NCBI RefSeq assembly: GCF_022811725.1
Contig: NZ_CP094527.1
Location: 5,022,001 to 5,086,000, forward strand
Length of the DNA: 64,000 nt
Direction: 5' to 3'
DNA from: Mucilaginibacter sp. SMC90
GTDB lineage: Bacteria; Bacteroidota; Bacteroidia; Sphingobacteriales; Sphingobacteriaceae
Part shown: positions 1 to 7,076 of the stretch, in pieces
Layout of the letters: each line of letters starts with the position of its first letter
Position numbering within the stretch: position 1 is the first letter of the stretch
Notes under the pieces: model-generated
The model's input: the letters and a program-made list of their open reading frames with translations, nothing else
Told to the model about the DNA's origin: nothing
The model's database searches: none
Program-made: the position numbers and the translations under genes

Positions 1-138
1 TTCAAAAATCACCTTGCCAATATTGTTTTTTTGAAAAGCCGAAGTAATAGGTTCATGTTCAATAATATTACCCGTTTGTGCATATGTTTTACAGGCTGTT
101 GCAATTATGATAGAGAGTACGAGTAAATAACGTTTCAT
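1..138 (-). CDS. Secreted protein of unknown function, N-terminal part only
   Basis: The first 46 codons of a reverse-strand gene whose 3' part lies outside the window. It starts with ATG at 138 and encodes MKRYLLVL followed by a hydrophobic stretch and an ACKTYA-QT junction, which reads as a Sec signal peptide cut after TYA. A lipobox reading of the Cys at 16 is less likely because position -3 is Ala. The mature start, QTGNIIEHE, is too short to assign a family. The frame is open to position 1. The product is exported; nothing more can be said. Confidence 0.6.
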   Translation of the reverse strand, partial: MKRYLLVLSIIIATACKTYAQTGNIIEHEPITSAFQKNNIGKVIFE

Positions 139-375
139 TTTTACTTGTTTAGATTTCACAAATCTGTATCAATCAACACATTTAAAATAGAACAGGATTA
201 ACACGTCCTCCATAAAAGCTTACAGTATGCCGATGGATTGCTGTCTCCAAATTGCTTAAACACCGCAAAAAATACCTTTGATCAGCAAAAGCGATATCGG
301 TTAAAGAAAAATCATGATCTGCTAATAAGGCAAACAAATACTAATAAGGGCCAATTTAGGGCTTGGGGGCGAGAC

Positions 376-1116
376 TTAAACCTCTTCTACTCTACGATCA
401 ACGGTTTGAACGTTGGTATTAACATAGTCGTTCTCTATCAAACCATCGCGCATACGCACTATCCGATGGGCGTGCAGGGCGATATCTTCTTCGTGGGTTA
501 CCAGGATAATAGTGTTGCCTTTAGCGTGGATATCTTCGATAAGGCCCATGATCTCGATAGAGGTTTTGGTATCAAGGTTACCTGTTGGCTCATCGGCCAG
601 AATAATAGATGGATCATTAATAAGCGCTCTCGCAACGGCAACACGTTGTCGCTGTCCACCAGAAAGCTCATTGGGTTTGTGATCCATACGGTGACCGAGG
701 CCTACGTTTTTCAGCGCATTACCGGCACGCTCCATGCGTTTTTCTTTATTGATGCCGGCATATATCAGCGGCAATGCCACATTATCTAATGCGGTATTAC
801 GGGGCAAAAGGTTAAAAGTCTGGAATACGAACCCGATCTCCGAGTTTCGTACTTCGGCAAGCTGGCTATCGGTCATGTGGCTTACATCTATCCCGTTAAG
901 GATATACTGACCTTTGGTTGGCGTATCCAAACATCCCAAAATATTCATGAGCGTTGATTTGCCTGAACCTGAAGGGCCCATCAAAGCAACAAATTCCCCT
1001 TTGTTAATAGATAACGAAACTGATTTAAGCGCGTGGATCACCTCGGCACCTATTACATATTTACGCCCGATATCTTTTATTGTTATTAACGGTTTGGCAG
1101 TATTTGTTGGCTCCAT
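376..1116 (-). CDS. ABC transporter ATP-binding protein, LolD/MacB type
   Basis: A 246-residue cytoplasmic ATPase. Walker A GPSGSGKS is at 47-54, the Q-loop at about 98-100, the signature LSGGQ at 151-155, Walker B IILADE at 171-176 and the switch His in LVTHEE near 206. The LMNILGCLD phrase after Walker A is typical of the LolD/MacB/FtsE-like group, which drives lipoprotein release or MacB-type efflux. No permease is adjacent within the window, so the partner and substrate cannot be given. The ATG at 1116 is the only reasonable start. It lies 128 bp downstream of gatC on the same strand, so co-transcription is possible but not shown. Confidence 0.93.
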   Translation of the reverse strand: MEPTNTAKPLITIKDIGRKYVIGAEVIHALKSVSLSINKGEFVALMGPSGSGKSTLMNILGCLDTPTKGQYILNGIDVSHMTDSQLAEVRNSEIGFVFQTFNLLPRNTALDNVALPLIYAGINKEKRMERAGNALKNVGLGHRMDHKPNELSGGQRQRVAVARALINDPSIILADEPTGNLDTKTSIEIMGLIEDIHAKGNTIILVTHEEDIALHAHRIVRMRDGLIENDYVNTNVQTVDRRVEEV

Positions 1117-1244
1117 GAATTATTTTTTGTTTTGACTGCACATGGGTACCTAATGTTACAGTGTTAAAGTCGAAAGTCTTAAGTTTTTAGTCGAATTCGT
1201 TTTTATGCTTTTCAACTTAACACTTCCGACTACAGACTTTGAAC

Positions 1245-1535
1245 TTACTTCTCAATAACCTTTGCTACCAAAAAGTAATCATCATCATGCTTAGGGGCAT
1301 TTTTCAAGGCTTCATCGTGGGTAATTTGCTGTTTAACCACATCCTCACGCAGCACATTTGCGCCGGTGGTCATATAAACCAGCGGTTCAACACCTGTTGT
1401 ATCAACCTCGTTCAGCTTGGCCATAAAATCCAGGATCTTGCTCATATCCTTCATGGTGTCCTGTACTTCGGTCTCGGTAAGTTCAAGGCGGGCCAGGTGG
1501 GCTACTTTTTCAACGGTTTCTTTGTCAATGGTCAT
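1245..1535 (-). CDS. gatC: Asp-tRNA(Asn)/Glu-tRNA(Gln) amidotransferase subunit C
   Basis: A 96-residue protein with the whole GatC layout: an N-terminal VEKVAHLARLELTE segment, then a MSKILDFMAKLNEVDT helix and a VEPLVYMT region. GatC is the small scaffold that clamps GatA to GatB in the complex that amidates misacylated Glu-tRNA(Gln) or Asp-tRNA(Asn). The length matches the family (about 95). gatA and gatB are not in the window. ATG at 1535 starts exactly at the conserved M-T-I-D-K-E-T-V-E-K start, so the start is well supported. Confidence 0.93.
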   Translation of the reverse strand: MTIDKETVEKVAHLARLELTETEVQDTMKDMSKILDFMAKLNEVDTTGVEPLVYMTTGANVLREDVVKQQITHDEALKNAPKHDDDYFLVAKVIEK

Positions 1536-1672
1536 GCCTGTTGTAATTTTTCTTTATAAAATGGTAAGCCATATTGAGTTAAGCACCAGCGCCAACAAAA
1601 GTTAACCGGGCCGTTTCAATGGGTTTATGTACAAATATATTACAAATTCCCGGTCTGCTGCCATATAATTGA

Positions 1673-2425
1673 CTATGCGAAAGTAGACACAGGATCTTCG
1701 GAGTTCAAATCCCGGTTTATGATCCCAAATACTTCGTCACGCAAAGCATCGGCATCTTCAATTACCCGGTGAGCGGTTTCAACAGGTTTGTGCACTTTAA
1801 ATTTACAAACTCCCGGTCTGCTTCCATGCCTGGTACCTGTATCCCAAAGAATCTGCCAGGTATTTGCTGATGATACCGGAATAATAGGTATTTTCAATTC
1901 AATGGCCAGCCTGAAAGGGCCATTTTTAAACTGGCAAAGCTGAGGCGGATAATTATCTGAGATACCTCCTTCTGGAAAAATAATGAGAGAAATATCTTCC
2001 TGTAGTTTTTCAGATGCTTTTTTAAATGCCCGGAATGATGACATTTTACTATCCCGGTTAACCGGAATATCTATCGTGCGGAAAAAAAGACCGGTAACCA
2101 GGCCTTCTTCAAGCTCCTGTTTACCCATAAAGCAGCAATTGCCTTTAACCAGGATACACATTGCCGAAATATCAAGGTTTGAGGTGTGGTTTGGGCAAAT
2201 GATGTAAGGTTTACTCCAATCAATCGGCTGTTCATAGTCAAACTGATAAAAAATACCCACAAACGCAGAACTAACTAATCCCCAGATCTTTCTAAATAAA
2301 TTGAGCGTGTGATAGCGCTCGGGTTTACGTGAAAAATAATAGAAAAAAGGCCACAATATAAAGAAGCCCACGGCTACACTCACAACGTAAAAATATACGT
2401 GTACTTTTCTCAATATCATTTTCAT
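1673..2425 (-). CDS. 1-acyl-sn-glycerol-3-phosphate acyltransferase (PlsC family)
   Basis: An acyltransferase that would convert lysophosphatidic acid to phosphatidic acid at the inner membrane. An N-terminal hydrophobic helix (about 12-32) is followed by the HX4D motif NHTSNLD (His80, Asp85), a substrate-binding FPEGG motif (150-154) and the VNRDS block. The frame is open to a TTG at 2434, but the ATG at 2425 is preferred: a -7 box TATTTTTG lies 6 nt before it and contains that TTG. Length 250 fits the family. The gene is divergent from trpS with only 40 bp between start codons. A paralogue acylating another lysophospholipid cannot be excluded. Confidence 0.9.
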   Translation of the reverse strand: MKMILRKVHVYFYVVSVAVGFFILWPFFYYFSRKPERYHTLNLFRKIWGLVSSAFVGIFYQFDYEQPIDWSKPYIICPNHTSNLDISAMCILVKGNCCFMGKQELEEGLVTGLFFRTIDIPVNRDSKMSSFRAFKKASEKLQEDISLIIFPEGGISDNYPPQLCQFKNGPFRLAIELKIPIIPVSSANTWQILWDTGTRHGSRPGVCKFKVHKPVETAHRVIEDADALRDEVFGIINRDLNSEDPVSTFA

Positions 2426-2431
2426 CGTCAC

Positions 2432-2439
2432 CAAAAATA
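2432..2439 (-). promoter_or_regulatory. Putative -7 promoter element of the plsC-like gene
   Basis: Reverse-strand TATTTTTG matches the Bacteroidota consensus TAnnTTTG. Only six bases (GTGACG) separate it from the ATG at 2425. Transcription should therefore begin at or next to the start codon, giving a leaderless mRNA (inference). Confidence 0.55.
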
Positions 2440-2450
2440 GAAAAATTCCT

Positions 2451-2458
2451 TACTTTCG
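2451..2458 (+). promoter_or_regulatory. Putative -7 promoter element of trpS
   Basis: TACTTTCG, one base from TAnnTTTG, lies seven bases before the trpS ATG. It faces away from the plsC-like -7 box at 2432-2439, so the two divergent core promoters overlap. A leaderless trpS mRNA is predicted. Confidence 0.5.
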
Positions 2459-2465
2459 CCACACT

Positions 2466-3461
2466 ATGGAGACTGTTGTTAGTGGTATCCGGTCAACCGG
2501 AAACTTACACTTAGGAAATTATTACGGAGCGTTGCAAAACTTTATAAAAATGCAGGATGAATATAACTGCTTTTTCTTTATTGCCGACCTCCATTCGTTA
2601 ACCACACACCCTACACCTGCCGATTTGCACGGCAACGTAAAACAGGTGCTGATAGAGTATTTAGCCGCAGGTATTGACCCTGAAAAAGCTACGATATATG
2701 TGCAGTCGGACGTTCCGGAGGTTACCGAATTGTACCTTTACCTGAACATGAACGCGTATATGGGCGAGCTGGAACGTGCTACATCCTTTAAAGACAAGGT
2801 ACGCGCCAACCCCGAAAACGTTAACGCCGGCTTGCTAACCTACCCGGTATTAATGGCTGCTGACATTATTATACATAAAGCCGTTAAAGTACCTGTTGGT
2901 AAAGACCAGGAGCAGCACCTGGAAATGGCACGCACTTTCGGTAACCGTTTCAACAGGCTATATAATCATGATTATTTCCCCGAACCTTATGCCTTTAGTT
3001 TTGGCGACAGTTTGGTGAAAATTCCCGGTTTAGATGGTAAGGGAAAAATGGGCAAATCGGAAGGCGAAGGCAATGCCATATTTTTGAGCGATACCCCCGA
3101 GGCTATCCGTAAAAAAGTAACGCGTGCAGTAACAGACAGCGGGCCGACAGTTGAAAACCAGCAAAAACCACAGGAGATCCAAAACCTGTTTGATTTGATG
3201 AAAGTGGTATCAACTCCTGATACACTTGCCCACTTTGACGAATTATATAACAAAATGGCTATTCGCTATGGTGATTTGAAGAAACAGCTTGCCGAAGATA
3301 TGGTACTGGCCACTGCCCCTATCCGTGACAGGATCAACGCTATTGCCAATGATGCCGATTATCTGCGCAAAGTAGCTGAAATGGGTGCAGATAAAGCCCG
3401 TGAAAGCGCTTCAAGAACGATAAGAGAAGTTAGAGAGATCATTGGCTTCAGGAAATTTTGA
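2466..3461 (+). CDS. trpS: Tryptophan--tRNA ligase
   Basis: A class I aminoacyl-tRNA synthetase charging tRNA-Trp with tryptophan in the cytoplasm. The HIGH-like motif HLGN is at residues 15-18 within STGNLHLGNYYGA, and the KMSKS-like loop is KMGKS near residue 198. AADIIIHKA and VGKDQEQHLEMAR are typical TrpRS blocks. The 331-residue length is normal. The start METVVSGIRSTGN matches the family N-terminus, so the ATG at 2466 is firm even though the upstream -7 box leaves almost no leader. Confidence 0.97.
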   Translation: METVVSGIRSTGNLHLGNYYGALQNFIKMQDEYNCFFFIADLHSLTTHPTPADLHGNVKQVLIEYLAAGIDPEKATIYVQSDVPEVTELYLYLNMNAYMGELERATSFKDKVRANPENVNAGLLTYPVLMAADIIIHKAVKVPVGKDQEQHLEMARTFGNRFNRLYNHDYFPEPYAFSFGDSLVKIPGLDGKGKMGKSEGEGNAIFLSDTPEAIRKKVTRAVTDSGPTVENQQKPQEIQNLFDLMKVVSTPDTLAHFDELYNKMAIRYGDLKKQLAEDMVLATAPIRDRINAIANDADYLRKVAEMGADKARESASRTIREVREIIGFRKF

Positions 3462-3465
3462 TCGG

Positions 3466-3660
3466 GATTTTCAGAATTTAAGAATTGTCAGAATTTAACC
3501 GGAGACTTTTTTAATTCTGTAAATTCTGTAAATTTTAAACAGCGGGTAGTTGGTAGTTCATAGTTCATGGTGTATATTAGTCGGAGTTCATTTCAAAACA
3601 GCGAGTGTTCTTCGTCAAAAACATCAGCTATGAACCATGAACTATAACCCATGAACTAAA
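3466..3660. repeat. Intergenic cluster of short direct and inverted word repeats
   Basis: Two blocks lie between trpS and the nucleoside kinase gene. At 3466-3538, CAGAATTTA-type words are followed by their complement, ATTCTGTAA, repeated at 9-bp spacing; this could fold into a weak AT hairpin. At 3550-3659, AGTTCAT is repeated at 7-bp spacing, with the inverse ATGAACT words about 70 bp further on. No gene is seen. The blocks could end trpS transcription, but there is no classic GC stem with a T-run. Confidence 0.5.
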
Positions 3661-3664
3661 GAAT

Positions 3665-4279
3665 ATGCACTTAGCTATCGTAGGAAATATAGGCGCCGGA
3701 AAAACTACCCTCACCGAGATGCTGACCAAAAATTACGGGTGGGACCCATTGTATGAAGCTGTAGATAACAATCCTTATTTAGAGGATTTTTACAGCGACA
3801 TGAAACGCTGGAGTTTTAACCTGCAAATTTACTTCCTGAACAGTCGTTACCGTCAGATCATTGACATCCAGAAGAGTGGGCACAACATTATCCAGGACCG
3901 TACCATTTATGAGGATGCTTATATTTTTGCAGAAAACCTGCATGATATGGGTTTGATGACTACCCGCGATTACGAAAACTACGAATCAATTTTTCAGAAT
4001 ATAACCGAGTTTATTAAACCGCCTGATCTGCTGGTTTATCTTAAAGCTTCGGTACCTACGCTGGTAAGCAATATCCAGCGCCGCGGCCGTGAGTATGAAA
4101 TTGGCATCCGTTTAGATTACCTGTCAAAACTGAATGAAAAGTATGATAAATGGATCAACAACTATAAATTGGGTAAACTCCTGATCCTTGATAAAGACAA
4201 TCTTGATTTTGCTAACAATACAGAGGACATGGCTACCATTGTGAACCTGATTGAGAGGGAGATTAACGGGTTGTTTTAA
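3665..4279 (+). CDS. Deoxynucleoside kinase (dNK family)
   Basis: A 204-residue cytoplasmic kinase that phosphorylates deoxynucleosides using ATP in dNTP salvage. The P-loop GNIGAGKT is at 7-14. The DRTIYED block carries the conserved Asp-Arg of the deoxyadenosine/deoxyguanosine kinase family, and a Q-R-R-G-R-E-Y-E lid segment follows near 138-145. Length and start (MHLAIVGNIGAGK) fit the family closely. Sequence reading alone cannot separate dA, dG or dC preference. It may run on into the lipoprotein gene 11 bp downstream. Confidence 0.92.
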   Translation: MHLAIVGNIGAGKTTLTEMLTKNYGWDPLYEAVDNNPYLEDFYSDMKRWSFNLQIYFLNSRYRQIIDIQKSGHNIIQDRTIYEDAYIFAENLHDMGLMTTRDYENYESIFQNITEFIKPPDLLVYLKASVPTLVSNIQRRGREYEIGIRLDYLSKLNEKYDKWINNYKLGKLLILDKDNLDFANNTEDMATIVNLIEREINGLF

Positions 4280-4290
4280 AGGAATAAGGC

Positions 4291-4863
4291 ATGAAGAAAT
4301 TATTTCTCTTTGCTTTATTGCCTATAATTTTACTCGCCTGTAAGCATCGGGCCAAAAGTTCATCTACCGATAACACGTGGCATGAGGTCGATTTAAAAAG
4401 CTTTGAACTATCTCTGCCTCCCAATTGGCATTACCAACAGGATCAGGGGATAGATTCATTTGTGGGTTATATTATCGGGCCGAACGACTCATTGTCCTTC
4501 GACTTTAGTTCGATGGGATACGCTAACCATTTAATACAATCGGAACAGGAGTATTTAAAAAGTAATTACTGGCAACGAGAATGTTATTTCTGCAAAAATG
4601 GAGTTACCTATAGCCGTACTCCTGATATGGATGCCAAAATAAAAATACATACTCCTACGGTTAAACAAAAAAGCAGGTATCCGGATGCCGATTATGTAGC
4701 GGATATGACTTATAAAGACAGCACAGTATATATCCCGATAGAAATCCCAACGGAGATAAAGGCCCATAATATCGACCAGAAATCTGAAGGCGCTTATATT
4801 ATTAAAACAATCTGGCCTAAAAACCACTTCAAAGGGAATGACCGGTGTCTATTATCAAAATAA
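4291..4863 (+). CDS. Lipoprotein of unknown function, 3' end frameshifted
   Basis: It begins MKKLFLFALLPIILLACK with a lipobox LLAC (Cys17), so an envelope lipoprotein is predicted. The mature part (WHEVDLKSFELSLPPNW) resembles small secreted Bacteroidota proteins of unknown function. As read, the frame ends at 4863 (190 residues). Beyond an A5 run at 4819-4823 the +2 frame reads on sensibly (KTTSKGMTGVYYQN ... DLALQMFKTIVIK) to a TGA at 4958-4960, which overlaps the kdsB ATG. One A fewer would give a 222-residue protein coupled to kdsB. The gene is either frameshifted in this strain or the sequence has an indel. Confidence 0.7.
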   Translation: MKKLFLFALLPIILLACKHRAKSSSTDNTWHEVDLKSFELSLPPNWHYQQDQGIDSFVGYIIGPNDSLSFDFSSMGYANHLIQSEQEYLKSNYWQRECYFCKNGVTYSRTPDMDAKIKIHTPTVKQKSRYPDADYVADMTYKDSTVYIPIEIPTEIKAHNIDQKSEGAYIIKTIWPKNHFKGNDRCLLSK

Positions 4864-4960
4864 ATCGTCAAATTTAAATTTTAAATTATCTGGCAATAAT
4901 TTGTCGAAACCCGACCAGGACTTAGCTTTGCAGATGTTTAAAACCATCGTAATCAAATGA
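4824..4960 (+). pseudogene. Out-of-frame 3' continuation of the lipoprotein gene
   Basis: In the frame whose stop is TGA 4958-4960, these bases encode a plausible C-terminus ending ALQMFKTIVIK. The stop overlaps the kdsB start as ATGA, the arrangement expected for a coupled gene pair. Continuity with the upstream frame needs removal of one A from the run at 4819-4823. The joining is inferred, not shown. Confidence 0.55.
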
Positions 4961-5691
4961 AAATCTTAGGCATTATACCAGCCCGCTACGCATCCTCACG
5001 TTTTCCCGGTAAACCATTGGTTGATATCGGCGGTAAAACCATGATCCGGCGTGTGTACGAGCAGGCTAAAAAATGCCGAAGCCTGAACGAGGTTATTGTA
5101 GCTACCGATGACGACCGGATCTTTAACCATGTAACTGGCTTTGGCGGCGTGGCAGTAATGACTGGTTCCAATCATCAAAGCGGTACCGACCGTTGTGCCG
5201 AGGTAGCCCGCCTGCACCCCGGGTATGATGTCATCATCAATATCCAGGGCGATGAGCCCTTTATTGATCCGGAACAGATCACCAAATTAACAGCCTGCTT
5301 TAACGATCCTGATACACAGCTGGCTACCCTTATAAAAAGGATTCTGACCGATCAGGAGCTGCATAATACCAACTCACCCAAGGTAGTGATCAATAAACTA
5401 TCTGAAGCTATTTATTTTTCACGCGCTACCTTACCCCACATCCGCGGGCAAGAGCCCGAAAATTGGCTCGAATTTCATATTTTCTATAAACACATAGGTA
5501 TTTACGGCTACCGTGCCGATGTATTACAGCAAATAACATTACTGCCGGTATCACCACTTGAAAAAGCCGAAAGCCTGGAGCAACTCCGCTGGATAGACAA
5601 TGGTTACCGTATTAAAGTTGCCGAAACCGAGCTGGAAACCCACGCTGTTGATGTACCGGAAGATCTGGAAAAATTAAAATTTGATATATAA
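4957..5691 (+). CDS. kdsB: 3-deoxy-manno-octulosonate cytidylyltransferase (CMP-Kdo synthetase)
   Basis: Activates Kdo with CTP to CMP-Kdo for lipopolysaccharide inner-core synthesis in the cytoplasm. The nucleotidyltransferase N-terminus IIPARYASSRFPGKPLVDI is intact, followed by VIVATDD, TGSNHQSGTDRCAEV and VIINIQGDEPFI, all hallmarks of KdsB. The 244-residue length is normal. The ATG at 4957 overlaps the stop of the restored upstream lipoprotein frame. kdsC, the Kdo-8-phosphate phosphatase, is found at 39.0-39.5 kb, so the Kdo genes are dispersed. Confidence 0.97.
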   Translation: MKILGIIPARYASSRFPGKPLVDIGGKTMIRRVYEQAKKCRSLNEVIVATDDDRIFNHVTGFGGVAVMTGSNHQSGTDRCAEVARLHPGYDVIINIQGDEPFIDPEQITKLTACFNDPDTQLATLIKRILTDQELHNTNSPKVVINKLSEAIYFSRATLPHIRGQEPENWLEFHIFYKHIGIYGYRADVLQQITLLPVSPLEKAESLEQLRWIDNGYRIKVAETELETHAVDVPEDLEKLKFDI

Positions 5692-5855
5692 GTATTTACC
5701 CCCCCTATACTATTCCATACAAATCAGGGAGTTATAACCTTAACATTTCTTATCCGTATAACAGTAGAATGTACCTGATTAAAGGTGTTTTTAACTATTA
5801 AACGCGGCTCTACTATTAAAAAGTAAATTATTTACATTAACAACAAACCGTTTAA

Positions 5856-5863
5856 TACATTCG
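5856..5863 (+). promoter_or_regulatory. Possible -7 element before the FIST gene
   Basis: TACATTCG, the same TTCG variant as before trpS, lies 73 bp before the FIST-protein ATG in an AT-rich 245-bp gap. No convincing -33 partner was seen. Confidence 0.35.
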
Positions 5864-5936
5864 TATTATACCAACTATTACTTTTTAACTACCGGCTTCA
5901 AGTATAGCATAGCGGTGTTATTAACCTAAAATTGTT

Positions 5937-7073
5937 ATGAGGATAAGGCAGCATCATTTTGTAAACCAAAATTGGGTAAATTATTTTGCCGACCCGGAAT
6001 TTAGCGCCGAAAAATGTCAGTTGGTATTAGCCTTTGGTGCGCCAAAACTTATAACCGATCCCGGGATCTACGCTTATCTTAAAGCGGACTATCCTAATGC
6101 TAATATTGTATTTTCCTCAACAGCCGGCGAGATCATAGGCAGCGATGTATACGATGATAGCATTGTGGTAACTGCAATTGAATTAGAAAAATCATCAATA
6201 GCCTGTACAGCAACACATGTAAATGAACAGGCCAACAGCGCTGAAACCGGAGCTTTTTTAATGGCCCGCTTAGATAAGAAGGGGCTAAACTGTGTATTTA
6301 TCATATCCGATGGTACTTTCATAAACGGAAGCGAACTGGTTGATGGCTTCAACCAGGATAATCCCGGCAAAGTTCCTGTAACGGGTGGTTTGGCTGGCGA
6401 CGCAGCACGGTTTAACAGTACGTTTACCAGTCTTGATGCCGTGCCCGCACAAGGCAATGTGATAGCCATAGGATTTTATGGCGATAACCTGCATATTAAC
6501 CATGGCTCCAGCGGAGGCTGGGAGGAGTTTGGCCCTCAGCGCACAATCACCCGCTCGGATAAAAATGTACTTTTTGAGATAGACGATAAAAGTGCCCTCG
6601 ATCTTTACAAAGAATATTTGGGCGAGTATGCTAAAGAACTCCCCGGCTCGGCGCTGTTGTTCCCTTTATCGTTAAGCATTGAAGGTTCCGACAAAAAGCT
6701 GGTACGAACAATATTAAGCGTTAATGAGGATGAAAAATCAATGACCTTTGCCGGCAACTTGCCCGAAGGCAGCAAAGTACGCTTGATGAAAGCCAATTTT
6801 GAAAAACTGATAAGTGCTTCATCCTCTGCAGCTACCGATGCCATGACCAGCCCCGAACATGCCGACCTGGCCATATTAATTAGCTGCGTTGGCCGAAAAC
6901 TGGTACTTAATGAGCGTACCGACGAAGAATTAATGGCAGCTAAGTATGTTTTCGGCAACAAAACTTCTATGGCCGGTTTTTATTCTTATGGAGAATTATC
7001 GCCGCTTAATAAAGGATCAAACTGTGAGCTGCATAACCAAACCATGACTATCACCACCTTTACCGAACGCTAA
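5937..7073 (+). CDS. FIST-domain sensor protein
   Basis: A 378-residue soluble protein with FIST_N (about 30-225; GEIIGSDVYDDS and GLNCVFIISDGTFINGSELV blocks) and FIST_C (about 235-365; DLYKEYLGEYAKELPGSALLFPL, then a GFYSYGELSP motif near 348). FIST domains are thought to bind small ligands such as amino acids and feed into kinases or cyclases. There is no signal peptide or membrane segment, so it is cytoplasmic. The stop is 3 nt before the start of a hybrid kinase that itself lacks a recognisable sensor domain. The pair probably works as sensor plus kinase (inference). Confidence 0.9.
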   Translation: MRIRQHHFVNQNWVNYFADPEFSAEKCQLVLAFGAPKLITDPGIYAYLKADYPNANIVFSSTAGEIIGSDVYDDSIVVTAIELEKSSIACTATHVNEQANSAETGAFLMARLDKKGLNCVFIISDGTFINGSELVDGFNQDNPGKVPVTGGLAGDAARFNSTFTSLDAVPAQGNVIAIGFYGDNLHINHGSSGGWEEFGPQRTITRSDKNVLFEIDDKSALDLYKEYLGEYAKELPGSALLFPLSLSIEGSDKKLVRTILSVNEDEKSMTFAGNLPEGSKVRLMKANFEKLISASSSAATDAMTSPEHADLAILISCVGRKLVLNERTDEELMAAKYVFGNKTSMAGFYSYGELSPLNKGSNCELHNQTMTITTFTER

Positions 7074-7076
7074 TTT

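Noticed and set aside
238..789. A 183-codon forward open frame
   Set aside because: It is antisense to the ABC ATPase gene, whose Walker and signature motifs are intact.
1695..1725. tRNA-like phrase GTTCAAATCCC
   Set aside because: It lies inside the plsC-like gene and no acceptor or anticodon stem can be formed around it.
3550..3660. Possible CRISPR-like array (AGTTCAT repeats)
   Set aside because: Units are 7 bp with no spacers of regular length and no cas genes nearby.
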